This document shows positions 6,168 to 15,423 of a DNA stretch of 36,098 bases, piece by piece; the first letter of the stretch is position 1, and the number at the start of each line of letters is the position of its first letter. The DNA is taken from positions 1 to 36,098 of the forward strand of contig JAGANG010000031.1 of NCBI GenBank assembly GCA_017624275.1, read 5' to 3'. Source of the stretch: Spirochaetales bacterium (GTDB lineage: Bacteria; Spirochaetota; GWE2-31-10). The notes below the pieces were generated by a model. The model did no database searches. It was not told where the DNA came from and saw nothing but the letters and a program-made list of their open reading frames with translations. Made by a program: the position numbers and the translations under genes.

Positions 6168-7583
6168 ATGAACAATGAAAATATTTTTTTGACGAAAATT
6201 AATGCTTTTAGGAAAAAGATTTGGGAAACAAATGATTCTCAAAATCTTGAAATATTATCAGCCGGCCTTGATGACATTGTGGCTTCTTTGCCGACTTCGG
6301 ATGAAGCAGGTTATTTTAAGGCATTGCATGATTTTTTTTGTCAATTGCTTGATAAACGCTTGTTTGAGAAAAAACATTTTATGAATAAAATTTTCCGTAA
6401 ATTGTTGAATCTTTATGCGTATTATCTTGATAATGATTCACTTGCGGTTTGTTCTGTGTTTGTATGCGGTATTTTGGGTAATGATACCTTTTGTAATGTT
6501 AATGATATTCAGAATTTACTCAATTACCAACAAAAAATAAATAAAATAGATTTGCCGGTTTTCCCGATTCTCGAAAATGATGAATGTTGCGATAATTTGT
6601 ACGAAATATTTTGTGCAACAGAAAATATTATTAATGAAAATCCTTATTTGATTTTTTATTCTGTTGCGGATTTACGCAAGCGATTGGAAGAATCTGTTTA
6701 TGCGGCAATTGAAAATTATGAAAATATTCAAATTATAATGCATGAAGATTCATTAGGAATAGGAGCGTTGCTTTTACTTTCTCAATTTTCCGACAAAATT
6801 TTGGACGATTATCGACTTACTTGTGTTGTGCCTGACGGAGTTTTGACTAAATGCAAACGTTGGTTTGACATTCCGGCAAATCGCAATTGGCTTGGTAAAA
6901 AGTCAAAATTTCATCATGACGCAAAAAAAATCTTTAAACATATAAAAGATAAACCGGCAGCAAAAAAAGCTCCGTTGTTTTATTTATCAGCAAAAAAACA
7001 TCAAAAGTTTCCTGATTTGCCGGAATTGCAAACAAACAAAGTCGCCGGGATTTTTCTTTTGCTTGATAGTTTTGAACCTGTATTACCGGATTTTTCTTTT
7101 TATAATGGTACATGGGCAAATTGGGATAATCCGAATTTTTTACGTTATAAAGATACCGACCGTTTTGTAACATTGGGCTGTGTGATTTTAAAGGACGATT
7201 CGGGAAATAAAACAATGTCGTGGATGGAATTTTACAAGTCGCTGCGAGGAATAAAAGATGAATCGACTGTTTTGGAAATGTGGAAAAAAGCATCTTTGCA
7301 AGAACCGGAAAAATCGTCGGAGTTTCTTATAAAAGCTGACGTTCTTTGTCGAGCCGGACAATTTGCCGAATCTTTTAGTTTAGTAAAAAAATATTATGAA
7401 GCAAAAATAACGGCAGCTTACAGAATATGTAACAGTATTGTTCGTCATTGCAAAAAGCCTAATTTGTGCAAAAAGGTTTCAGATTTTATAAATGAAAAAG
7501 AATTGTTTCAAAAAGCATTTTGTGCCGAATTACATGAAGTTGTAGACAGTACCGAAGATGATAAAAAAATTTATTGGTTGTAA
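6168..7583 (+). CDS. Protein of unknown function, 471 residues
   Basis: I do not recognise a family. The product is a soluble-looking, mainly helical protein with no signal peptide or membrane segment. It is Cys-rich for a cytoplasmic protein (among others 'ENDECCDNLYEIFC' near 139-152). The middle has an alpha/beta look ('YENIQIIMHEDSLGIGALLLLSQF', about 185-208), followed by a basic stretch (residues 245-282). The C-terminal third, 'AGQFAESFSLVKKYYEAKITAAYRI', suggests a TPR-like helical hairpin. The ribosome binding site is weak. It ends four bases from the convergent HAD gene without a terminator between them. Codon use is like the neighbours. Its position right after the toxin-antitoxin cassette may be accidental. 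Confidence 0.7.
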   Translation: MNNENIFLTKINAFRKKIWETNDSQNLEILSAGLDDIVASLPTSDEAGYFKALHDFFCQLLDKRLFEKKHFMNKIFRKLLNLYAYYLDNDSLAVCSVFVCGILGNDTFCNVNDIQNLLNYQQKINKIDLPVFPILENDECCDNLYEIFCATENIINENPYLIFYSVADLRKRLEESVYAAIENYENIQIIMHEDSLGIGALLLLSQFSDKILDDYRLTCVVPDGVLTKCKRWFDIPANRNWLGKKSKFHHDAKKIFKHIKDKPAAKKAPLFYLSAKKHQKFPDLPELQTNKVAGIFLLLDSFEPVLPDFSFYNGTWANWDNPNFLRYKDTDRFVTLGCVILKDDSGNKTMSWMEFYKSLRGIKDESTVLEMWKKASLQEPEKSSEFLIKADVLCRAGQFAESFSLVKKYYEAKITAAYRICNSIVRHCKKPNLCKKVSDFINEKELFQKAFCAELHEVVDSTEDDKKIYWL

Positions 7584-7587
7584 TTGA

Positions 7588-8385
7588 TTATAAAAATCTT
7601 TCTACGACCTTAGCAAAACCGGCAAAATAACACGGCGGAGCTACAATATCTGCAATTTTTTTCATTTCATCGCAAGCATTTCCTACGACAACGCCGGTTC
7701 CTGCATATTCAATCATCGTTTTGTCGTTAAAATTATCTCCGAATGCGATAATTTCTTCACGCTTTATTTTGAGATGTTCCGCAAGTAATTTTAATGAAGA
7801 GCCTTTATCAGAACCTAAAGCTGAAACGTCTAAAAGAAAAGGAGCAGAAAAAGACGCACTCATTTCATGTTGAATTTTGGGTAGAATTTTCTCTGCTGCA
7901 ATTTTTAATTTCTTTGGTGACTGTAGCAGTAAAACTTTTATAACGTCGTCGCTGCTTATTTCGCCAGTCAACTTTTCTACTTCTTTTACTTTAAAATTGA
8001 TAAGCTTTGCTTCTAAGCGAGAATAAAAATTGTTTTTCTCTGTTAAAACAGTACGGTCTTTGTATGTATGCAGGAAAATATCTTCATCTTTTGCTAATTG
8101 TTGAAGTTTGCAAAATGATTCATTTGACAGATGAGAATTGAATAAAATACGGTTTGACGGTAATTCACGAATTCTGGAACCGTTAAATGATATAATGTAA
8201 CAGTTATTTTCGATACCCAAACGGCGTGCTACGTCAAATATTGAAACTTCCGGTCGCCCGGAAGCCAATACTATTTTTATTCCTTGTTTGACAGCTTTTC
8301 TTATTGCAATGATATTTCTTTTAGGTATTAAATTTTTGTAAGATGTGATTGTATTATCTATATCCATGGCAATAAGTTTAATCAT
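7588..8385 (-). CDS. HAD-superfamily (Cof-type) sugar/nucleotide phosphatase
   Basis: A 265-residue type IIB HAD hydrolase of the Cof family. Motif I is 'MDIDNTIT' with Asp8 (nucleophile) and Asp10, motif II 'LASGRP' near residue 41, motif III Lys in 'LGSDKGSSLKLLAEHL' (about 189-204), and motif IV 'GDNFNDKTMIEYAG'. These enzymes dephosphorylate small phosphorylated metabolites such as sugar phosphates, FMN or pyridoxal phosphate; the cap domain (about 85-185) sets specificity and cannot be read here. It is the last gene of the minus-strand operon; its GAGGG ribosome site lies inside the last codons of the exchanger gene, 7 bases away, which suggests translational coupling. Confidence 0.9.
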   Translation of the reverse strand: MIKLIAMDIDNTITSYKNLIPKRNIIAIRKAVKQGIKIVLASGRPEVSIFDVARRLGIENNCYIISFNGSRIRELPSNRILFNSHLSNESFCKLQQLAKDEDIFLHTYKDRTVLTEKNNFYSRLEAKLINFKVKEVEKLTGEISSDDVIKVLLLQSPKKLKIAAEKILPKIQHEMSASFSAPFLLDVSALGSDKGSSLKLLAEHLKIKREEIIAFGDNFNDKTMIEYAGTGVVVGNACDEMKKIADIVAPPCYFAGFAKVVERFL

Positions 8386-8392
8386 TCTTTTT

Positions 8393-9346
8393 TTACCCTC
8401 TGAAAATTAAATAAACAGTGTAAACAACAGCACTTATAACAAGTATGATTCCGGCGGGGCGACCTACGACATTTTTCTTTTTTATGAAAGTAACTGCAAA
8501 TAAAAACAATGTAGCAATCATTAAAACAAACATGTCCATGTTTAATATCGCCGGATATGCAATCGGACTTGCAACAGAACTTAATCCTAAAACTAATAAG
8601 ATGTTAAAAATATTACTTCCTATTACATTTCCTACGGCTATGTCGGCTTGTTTTTTATAAGCAGCAACGGCAGATGTAGCAAGTTCCGGCAGAGAAGTCC
8701 CGACGGAGACGATAGTCAGTGCAATCAGTTTTTCGGAAACATTTAAAGTTTTAGCGATATTAACGGCTCCGTTGACTGTAAATTTTCCACCGACCATTAA
8801 TAAAACTAAGCCTAATATTATCAACAAGATTGAAATGAAAGAGTTGTATTTTGATTCTTCCTCGGAGATTGTATTGTCGTTGATTGTCAAATGGATTGTA
8901 TACCACATAAACAAAGCAAAACCCACAAGGAGAATTATACTTTCCAATCTGGTAACGAATAAGTCTTTTGTAAAACCGGTATTTGCCAATACAAAAAGTA
9001 AAATTACACTTGCTAAAGCCATAGGAATTTCTTTCCATTTTGTAGATGATTTGATTGGTAAAGGTGTAATAATGGCTGCAATTCCGAGAATTAACAAAAT
9101 GTTATAAATACAACTTCCCAGAATATTCCCCAGTACGATTTCACTTTTTCCCTCAAATGACGCACTTAAATTTACTACCAGTTCCGGCATACTCGTACCG
9201 AATGCAACAATTGTAAGACCTATGACAATTTGCGGAACTCCCAGTTTTACAGCCAATGAAGAGGCTCCGTCTACCAGAAAATCAGCTCCTTTTATTACTA
9301 AAATAAGCCCGGCAATTAAAACTAAGGCATTTAGAAAAATATCCAT
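8393..9346 (-). CDS. Na+/Ca2+ exchanger, CaCA family (YrbG-like)
   Basis: A 317-residue inner-membrane antiporter with about ten hydrophobic segments. The two inverted alpha-repeats that define the CaCA superfamily are clear: repeat 1 'LTIVAFGTSMPELVVNLSAS' plus 'GNILGSCIYNILLILG', and repeat 2 'LTIVSVGTSLPELATSAVAA' plus 'GNVIGSNIFNILLVLG'. The Glu in each 'GTSxPEL' and the Asn/Ser in 'GSxxxN' are the known ion ligands and are present in both halves. It exports Ca2+ using Na+ (or K+-dependent Na+) entry. GGAGG lies just before ATG, 34 bases after mutL, in the same transcription unit. Confidence 0.93.
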   Translation of the reverse strand: MDIFLNALVLIAGLILVIKGADFLVDGASSLAVKLGVPQIVIGLTIVAFGTSMPELVVNLSASFEGKSEIVLGNILGSCIYNILLILGIAAIITPLPIKSSTKWKEIPMALASVILLFVLANTGFTKDLFVTRLESIILLVGFALFMWYTIHLTINDNTISEEESKYNSFISILLIILGLVLLMVGGKFTVNGAVNIAKTLNVSEKLIALTIVSVGTSLPELATSAVAAYKKQADIAVGNVIGSNIFNILLVLGLSSVASPIAYPAILNMDMFVLMIATLFLFAVTFIKKKNVVGRPAGIILVISAVVYTVYLIFRG

Positions 9347-9380
9347 TTATATCCTCCGTAAATATTTTTTTAATGGAAAA

Positions 9381-11270
9381 TTATTTTCGTCGTTGAAAGT
9401 TTCGTTCGAATGTCACACGGGGAATCTCGAAATATACGGGACGACCGTGGGGACAATTCATTATATTAAATTTGAAAAAACGCATAATGATTTCTTCAAT
9501 CTGTATCGGCGTAAGTTTGTCGCCTTTTTTTACGGCTTCACGGCAACTTGCGGTAATTAAAATCCTGTCAATCATTGTTCGTTCGCTGCTGCCGTCTTCT
9601 TGTAAAAATATACTGATAGTCTCGGTTAATTGCGATGTGGGCATATTTCCCAAAACACAAGGAATTTCACTTATAGAATAAGTACTGCCTTCGTTTTCTT
9701 CAATGCAAAATCCGCAAGAATTTAACTGTTCCAGTTTTTCATCAAGATTTTTCGGTAATTTTTCAATCTCAAACAGAATCGGAATCATAAGCCGTTCCGA
9801 TGCCGGATTTTGATTGTAGGCTTCTTTTTTTTTCATGTAAATATAAGCTTCCTCTACGGCGTGCTGGTCTACAAAATACAACTTTTCATTTTCTTCTACT
9901 ATTATGTAAGTATCAAATGCCACTCCCAAAATTTTAAAACTTTGCTGTGTTTCTTTTGGTTTTATATGCGGAATATCCACTTGAGATTGTACTTTCAATG
10001 CTTCATATTTTGAAAATAAACTTTGGGGATCTTTTGGCAGTTCTTTTCCGAATGGAGAATAAGGTTTTTGCGATTCATGAAGATTGTAATATTTATCATC
10101 AATATCCGGATAATCTCGTTCAGTACTGAATTTTCCGAAATGCTCTGTAGGATAAATCACATCCGGAGATTTTTCTTGAGGAGGAAAATTTACACGTTCG
10201 ATTTTTGCAAACGGGTAAATATCGTCGTCATCATCGGCAGAAAAAGGATCTGTTCGTTCCAGCAGCAATTCTCGTCTGATTTTACTGTTAAACGCAGCCA
10301 TTGTACCTTGCATGATGGTGTTGAATACGGCAGATTGGTCAAAGAATTTTACTTCTCGTTTTGCCGGATGAATATTTATATCAATCAAATCTGGATTCGT
10401 TTCAAGAAATACAAACATTAAAGGATGACGATTCGGCGAAACGTATTGGGAATAGCCTTTTGAAATTGCTGAATAAAAAAACGGACAACTGATAGGACGA
10501 TTATTTACATACATCGTTTGATATTTTCTGCTTTGGAAAAATACATCAGCCGGACTGTGATAAATAGTGACTTTTATCGGTGAACTTTGAGATTGATATT
10601 CAAATTTGTTAATAGGAAATGAATCTTCTAATTTATAAACAGCAAAGAAGGCGTTTTCGAAATTTCCGTCTCCGTTAGTTCTGAAAAGTAATTTTCCGTC
10701 ATTGTACAAAGCATAGCTGATATTTAATTTTGCAAATATTTTTTCATAAACAATGCTTTTTACAGAGTTCAATTCAGATGTAGGGCTTTTTAGGAATTTC
10801 TTTCTTGCCGGGAGATTGTAGAATAAATCTTTAATCTCAATCTTTGTCCCTTTTCTGCAAGGTACAGGTTCCGGAACGAAAGAATTATCCGGGCAGATTT
10901 TATATCCGGGAGTTTGTCCTGATTCATCTGTAGATGAAGTAATTGTAAGTTTTGAAACTGTATTTACGGAATATAAAGCTTCTCCGCGAAATCCCATAGT
11001 TTGAATATTATTCAAATCTTCGGTTGTTTCTATTTTGCTGGTAGAATGTTTTAAAATCGATGTAGCAAGATCTTCTTTTTCCATTCCGCAGCCGTTGTCT
11101 CGTACGCAGATTTCTTCTATTCCGCCTTTTTTTAATGAAATAACAATTTCTGTTGCCTGTGCGTCTATGGAATTATCTATAAGTTCTCGCACAATAGACG
11201 CAGGTTTGTCGATAACTTCTCCGGCTGCGATTTTTGAATAAACGCTTTCCGGTAACAATTTAATTTTCAT
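9381..11270 (-). CDS. mutL: DNA mismatch repair protein MutL
   Basis: A 629-residue MutL. The N-terminal GHKL ATPase has 'KIAAGEVIDKPASIVRELIDNSIDA' (13-37), 'DNGCGM' and 'GFRGEAL'; 'MYVNNRPI' and 'DINIHPAKREVKF' mark the transducer domain. After a variable linker (about 345-445) the dimerisation/endonuclease domain carries 'FVDQHAVEEAYIYM', 'ASCREAVKKGDKL' and the C-terminal 'CPHGRP' motif. Thus it belongs to the nicking MutL type, as expected where MutH is absent. In the DQHA(x)2E(x)4E motif the first Glu is kept but the last is Met. The start overlaps the previous gene by 11 bases, with GGAG 7 bases upstream inside it. Confidence 0.97.
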   Translation of the reverse strand: MKIKLLPESVYSKIAAGEVIDKPASIVRELIDNSIDAQATEIVISLKKGGIEEICVRDNGCGMEKEDLATSILKHSTSKIETTEDLNNIQTMGFRGEALYSVNTVSKLTITSSTDESGQTPGYKICPDNSFVPEPVPCRKGTKIEIKDLFYNLPARKKFLKSPTSELNSVKSIVYEKIFAKLNISYALYNDGKLLFRTNGDGNFENAFFAVYKLEDSFPINKFEYQSQSSPIKVTIYHSPADVFFQSRKYQTMYVNNRPISCPFFYSAISKGYSQYVSPNRHPLMFVFLETNPDLIDINIHPAKREVKFFDQSAVFNTIMQGTMAAFNSKIRRELLLERTDPFSADDDDDIYPFAKIERVNFPPQEKSPDVIYPTEHFGKFSTERDYPDIDDKYYNLHESQKPYSPFGKELPKDPQSLFSKYEALKVQSQVDIPHIKPKETQQSFKILGVAFDTYIIVEENEKLYFVDQHAVEEAYIYMKKKEAYNQNPASERLMIPILFEIEKLPKNLDEKLEQLNSCGFCIEENEGSTYSISEIPCVLGNMPTSQLTETISIFLQEDGSSERTMIDRILITASCREAVKKGDKLTPIQIEEIIMRFFKFNIMNCPHGRPVYFEIPRVTFERNFQRRK

Positions 11271-13647
11271 TTTTTTCTCCGTTTACATTGTGAGTCTGTA
11301 CTTTTTCTTCTTGTTGAATTTCTGTATCTTTCGCTTCTGAATCTTTTTTATTTGCAGGCGTAGTTTTTTCATCTTCTGAAATTATCTTTTTTAATTGTCG
11401 CAATCGTCTTTCGGCTACATCGGAACGACGTTTGACGTTGTTTGTTATTCCTTTAAAAGATACACAGAAGTAAACTTCACCGTTAAGATTTATAGATTCT
11501 GTTGACGGAATAATAGAAAAGTCAGTTCCTAAAGTTCCTACATCGGCGAATACGGTTTCTATACAAATATGCATTCCGAGATTTTCATGTAATTTTGAAG
11601 TATCATCATTTACGATAGTTTTGACTACAGCTTCTACCGGTTTTTCCCATTCCAGTGCAAATGTCAGACTTCCGGAAATCTTGTCATTGCCTTTTGGCGG
11701 AGAAAGTGTAAGTCCGGTCAGAAAATTGTCGGCATAGGACGCTTTTCTGCCTGAATTGTCTTCATTAAACAGATTGGAAACAGAAACAGTCGTTCGATAG
11801 AAAACGTAAAAATTTAAGCATGAAATCGGTTGCCATGAAAGTCCCAGTCTGGCACCTATGTCGTAATCTGAGCTGACATAATCTTTTGCCAATTTTGTAA
11901 GATATTTTTCTTTGTGCAAAAAGTATAACGGCGTGAAATAATGAGTATTTGAAGATTTAAAAAGTATTTCTATACTGAAAGTCGGTCCCATTCCGCCGCG
12001 TAATTTTTGTCCAAAGTTGAAATGCATCATATTTTTAATATGTTCCGGTTTCATTGAAAAAACATTATCGTCGTCGGCTGTCAAAGGAAATACGAGTCCG
12101 GTATTTAAATAAAATTCATAACCGAAATTCGGAAGGTCAAATACAGTGAACGACCAGCCGACATCGGCATAAAGCGGCAATGTGGCATCACTGTTGTTTT
12201 GCATTGTTATTTGTCTAAGGCGATACGTATCTATGGCAAAATCAATTTCAACACGAGATTTCATACTTTTTAACGGTGCAAAAATTTGAATCGAATTATC
12301 AAATAAACCGCCGTAAGGAATATTTTCTACAAAGGCTTCGGCTTTTATATATTTGTTTTTGTATGCAAAATCGACGCTTGTTGCTCTGTATACCGGTAAA
12401 AAAAGTGACGGAGAGTAAAAGAAATAGCGTAGGGCGTTTTTATCAGTTTTTGCTTCTTTTGTTCCCAACATAAAGTAAAACGGCGTATTTTCATTTCCCC
12501 AACGCAGTTTATCTATTTTTACAAGAAGATTTTCCATTATTCCTAAAACTTTTTCTTCTGGTTTCGTTGATTCTGTTAATGTATCTATAAACCATTCACT
12601 TCTGAAATCATTGATTTTTAGAAAATGATTCCAGATTTTGTCGGTTTGAATCGGAGTATTTTGTATGGAAGATTCACCGAACAATGCAACTTGGAATGAA
12701 AAATCAAAGCGTAATTCCATTTCAAAAAGATTATCACTTGTGCGAATATTCGGATGCCAACCAAATTGTCCGCCGATTTTCTCATGGGAAAACAAAAAGT
12801 CCAATCTGAATTTTGTTAGGTCAACTACAACCGGCGATTTTTTAGGCATTTGTATCAATTGTGAGGCATCAACATTTACTTGATCATTAGAAAAAATAAT
12901 ATCATCCGTTCCGTCAGAAATAAAAGAATGTTGTTGCATTGTAAGAGCTTCCAAAACCGGGCGAATTCCTTTTTCAGTTTCTTGAGTACCGGCTTTTCGA
13001 GAATTTGTTTGCTGAAAATAATTCAGCGATTCTTGGGAAATATCATCAATGTTTATTATTTGCGGATTTTCAATTTCTGCGATTTGCATTGGCATTATGC
13101 TCATAATAAAATCTTCGGGAGCAAAATCTAATTGATTTTCATCAGAAACTTTTTTTCGTTTGTATATTTGTATTTCTCCGTTAAATACGGCTACATTTAC
13201 ATTGTGCATTCGATTTAAATCACTGATGCATGAATAAATAATATCGCTGTTTGGCGGAACAATTAAAGTAACTCCGTTTTTTGCATGAATTATAAAAGTG
13301 TCGTTAATACTTGTAACACAACGGAAACGACCGAAATTAGATGTGATAAAAAAATTCGGAGAATTACCTGAAAGCTGCAAATCGGTCAACGGAGAAAGCA
13401 GAAAAAACGCTTTTGGATTGTCATAAATATCATACAATCGTATTTCGTTTTTACTGTTGCTTGATAATAAATAAGGATTATCTGCTAAAAACGGTTCTTC
13501 CGTGATTTCAAGTAGTTTCTCATTAGAACGAACAGTCGGAAAAATCGTATTTTCCGGAGCAATTTGTATTTTTACCGGTTTGGCAATTAATACTTGGATA
13601 TTCAACAAAAAGCAAATTATTACCAGAAGAAGAAATTTAGAATGCAA
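11260..13647 (-). CDS. Exported FecR-like / beta-barrel-type protein with charged tail
   Basis: The 795-residue product has a cleavable signal (residues 1-22, ending 'VLIAKP'). Residues 60-170 resemble a FecR-type beta domain ('NFFITSNFGRFRCVTS', 'NGVTLIVPPNSDI', 'VNVAVFNGEIQIYKRK'). From about 270 to 725 the chain alternates amphipathic strands rich in aromatics, as in outer-membrane barrels or porin-like proteins. Unusually, the last strand 'GEVYFCVSF' is followed by about 65 Lys/Glu-rich residues. I do not recognise a named family. Both ends overlap its neighbours by 11 bases (barrel protein upstream, mutL downstream), and its GGAGG lies inside the upstream gene, so the three should be translated together. 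Location is likely the outer membrane or periplasm. Confidence 0.75.
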   Translation of the reverse strand: MHSKFLLLVIICFLLNIQVLIAKPVKIQIAPENTIFPTVRSNEKLLEITEEPFLADNPYLLSSNSKNEIRLYDIYDNPKAFFLLSPLTDLQLSGNSPNFFITSNFGRFRCVTSINDTFIIHAKNGVTLIVPPNSDIIYSCISDLNRMHNVNVAVFNGEIQIYKRKKVSDENQLDFAPEDFIMSIMPMQIAEIENPQIINIDDISQESLNYFQQTNSRKAGTQETEKGIRPVLEALTMQQHSFISDGTDDIIFSNDQVNVDASQLIQMPKKSPVVVDLTKFRLDFLFSHEKIGGQFGWHPNIRTSDNLFEMELRFDFSFQVALFGESSIQNTPIQTDKIWNHFLKINDFRSEWFIDTLTESTKPEEKVLGIMENLLVKIDKLRWGNENTPFYFMLGTKEAKTDKNALRYFFYSPSLFLPVYRATSVDFAYKNKYIKAEAFVENIPYGGLFDNSIQIFAPLKSMKSRVEIDFAIDTYRLRQITMQNNSDATLPLYADVGWSFTVFDLPNFGYEFYLNTGLVFPLTADDDNVFSMKPEHIKNMMHFNFGQKLRGGMGPTFSIEILFKSSNTHYFTPLYFLHKEKYLTKLAKDYVSSDYDIGARLGLSWQPISCLNFYVFYRTTVSVSNLFNEDNSGRKASYADNFLTGLTLSPPKGNDKISGSLTFALEWEKPVEAVVKTIVNDDTSKLHENLGMHICIETVFADVGTLGTDFSIIPSTESINLNGEVYFCVSFKGITNNVKRRSDVAERRLRQLKKIISEDEKTTPANKKDSEAKDTEIQQEEKVQTHNVNGEKNEN

Positions 13648-15202
13648 TTGCGACCTCCAGTTGCATGAATTTTACAAGGAATTTTCCGTAAGTTTCCAAA
13701 TCAACTATTTTTAAATTGTTTATCATTTTTGCATATCCTGCTGCACCGGTCGTTTCTGCAATCGGTAAATTTTCAAGCCAGTTCGGAGCTTGCACGCCGA
13801 TGGAAATTCCCAATTTACTGCAATAAATTCTCATATTTAATTCCAGTGCAAATCTGAATTTTTTGGAAATTGATTCTAAAAAGTTTCCACCGCTTCCGTT
13901 TATATCCATATTTGACATTGCCGTACGATAGCGAACGCCCACATCTACCTTTATAGGTGATGCTTTGTCAGCTTCTCTGCTTACGGTAAAATAGGCTTCG
14001 TATAATGCCGTAAAAACATCCATTTCAAAAGGTGACGTAAGAATTACTCCGAATTCAATCATTTTGTTGAATGCAGATATTGAAAGCCCGTATTGAAATA
14101 AAAGATTTTTGAGCCGTTGTTCTTCATTATATTGTAAGCTGCGGACATTTTGATAATTTAATCCGAAATATCCTGGATAAAAACCGTCGGTTTTGGTTAT
14201 TATACCGAAAGGAATTCCCAGTAAAAAACCGGAATTTTCCAAATAAATGAATTCACCTTTTGTTTGAATAGATGTTGCAAAATCAAAATTTTCTTCTTTC
14301 CACAGAAATGCCGTTTCGTGAGAAAGAGATATTTTTGCATATTTCCCGATTGTATAACTTAAAGCTATCGGTAAAGTAAATGTTCTGACAGATTTTCCAG
14401 ACCATTCGGGTGATCTGTAATACGTCACATTTGCAAAGTCGTTTGTATTCAAAAGATTTTTTTCTTGCGTGTCAAAGTCGAATCCGAAATAAATTCCTGT
14501 GTTTAATTCTAAATTTTCAATCGGGAAATAAGGCGTTACGGAAAAATCACTTCCGATTACAAAAATATCCGGGTCGGCAATATCAGGAATATAAGCCGTA
14601 AAAGATAATGGCGGTAAATAACCGGCTGCAACATCAGTGAAAACTTCATCTATATTCATGTGAAAATAAATTCCGTGTTCTCTGTCGCAAGGTTCAAAAA
14701 AACGATTGTGAAGTTGTGAAAAGAGCAGATTATTGCCGACTGAAATATAGGGAGTTTGCCCGATTTTAAAATACAGCGGAGATTTAGGATTTCCGTAACT
14801 TATAAAATCTATAAAATTCAGAAAATGACAAAATGCCATATAAGCATCTTTAGTAAACTCATAATCGGAAGTATTGAATTGGAAGAATTCCGGAGAATTT
14901 CTGAAACGAAAATTAAAATTAAAACCGATACCGAAATCGTTAATAAAAAAAGACGGCTTTATAAAAAGTGCGGCAAAATCCTTTGTCCCGGCAAAAGCTG
15001 ATGATTGACCTTCAAATTTTGCTCCGGCTTCAATATTTGCCTGAAAACGCAATTTTTTAATTTCTTTGAATTCTGTATTTTCACCGGTTTGTGAATTCTG
15101 TTTGCCGGAGTATTCAATATTGAAAGTAAGTGAATTTATATTTAATGGAACTAAACATGCTGTGATAATCAAAAAAACACGCAATATATTTTTTTCAGTC
15201 AT
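13637..15202 (-). CDS. Outer-membrane beta-barrel-type protein, unknown function
   Basis: A 521-residue exported protein with a signal peptide ('ILRVFLIITACLVPLNINS', ending near residue 25). The rest alternates amphipathic beta strands ('FIKPSFFINDFGIGFNFNFRFRN', 'LELNTGIYFGFDFD', 'FRFALELNMRIYCSKLGISIGVQ') and ends in 'MQLEVAIAF'; a terminal Phe is the usual Bam recognition signal of outer-membrane barrels. I cannot name a family; a treponemal porin-like or structural role is inference. It is the first gene of the minus-strand operon, overlapping the FecR-like gene by 11 bases. A 7-bp inverted repeat lies just upstream (15220-15238). Confidence 0.78.
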   Translation of the reverse strand: MTEKNILRVFLIITACLVPLNINSLTFNIEYSGKQNSQTGENTEFKEIKKLRFQANIEAGAKFEGQSSAFAGTKDFAALFIKPSFFINDFGIGFNFNFRFRNSPEFFQFNTSDYEFTKDAYMAFCHFLNFIDFISYGNPKSPLYFKIGQTPYISVGNNLLFSQLHNRFFEPCDREHGIYFHMNIDEVFTDVAAGYLPPLSFTAYIPDIADPDIFVIGSDFSVTPYFPIENLELNTGIYFGFDFDTQEKNLLNTNDFANVTYYRSPEWSGKSVRTFTLPIALSYTIGKYAKISLSHETAFLWKEENFDFATSIQTKGEFIYLENSGFLLGIPFGIITKTDGFYPGYFGLNYQNVRSLQYNEEQRLKNLLFQYGLSISAFNKMIEFGVILTSPFEMDVFTALYEAYFTVSREADKASPIKVDVGVRYRTAMSNMDINGSGGNFLESISKKFRFALELNMRIYCSKLGISIGVQAPNWLENLPIAETTGAAGYAKMINNLKIVDLETYGKFLVKFMQLEVAIAF

Positions 15203-15219
15203 AATAAAACTCTATTTTA

Positions 15220-15238
15220 TTCCTTATATATTAAGGAA
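15220..15238. repeat. Inverted repeat upstream of the barrel-protein operon
   Basis: TTCCTTA-TATAT-TAAGGAA is a perfect 7-bp inverted repeat starting 18 bases before the operon's first ATG (15202). On the minus strand it contains AAGGA. It could be an operator or an mRNA leader hairpin. Confidence 0.4.
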
Positions 15239-15339
15239 ATTAAGATATTAAAATAATGTTCGGCATAATATCATAATGACAGAATGTTTACTTGCTTTTT
15301 TATGCAAGGAAATATTAAAAATATAAAAAATAAAAAGAG

Positions 15340-15362
15340 TGTTTCTTTTTAGAAACATTTTT
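15340..15362 (+). terminator. Terminator-like hairpin in the divergent region
   Basis: TGTTTC pairs with GAAACA around a 6-base loop, followed by five T. It lies 62 bases before the lytic transglycosylase start, so it may be a leader attenuator or end a small transcript. The remaining divergent region (15203-15423) is AT-rich with no other clear signal. Confidence 0.4.
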
Positions 15363-15423
15363 ATTGATTTTTTTTATGAAACATTGTAAGCTCAACTCAT
15401 CGATTGAAATATAAGGAGGAAAA

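Noticed and set aside
6113..6168. TTGACA at 6113-6118 as promoter of the 471-residue gene
   Set aside because: No acceptable -10 hexamer lies 16-18 bases downstream, so I could not support it as a promoter.
11847..11862. AGTCTGGCACCTATGT inside the FecR-like gene, matching the REP-like end at 35684-35698
   Set aside because: It lies within coding sequence that reads smoothly (YDIGARLGLS on the minus strand) and has no palindromic partner, so it is most likely coincidence despite the 15-base match.
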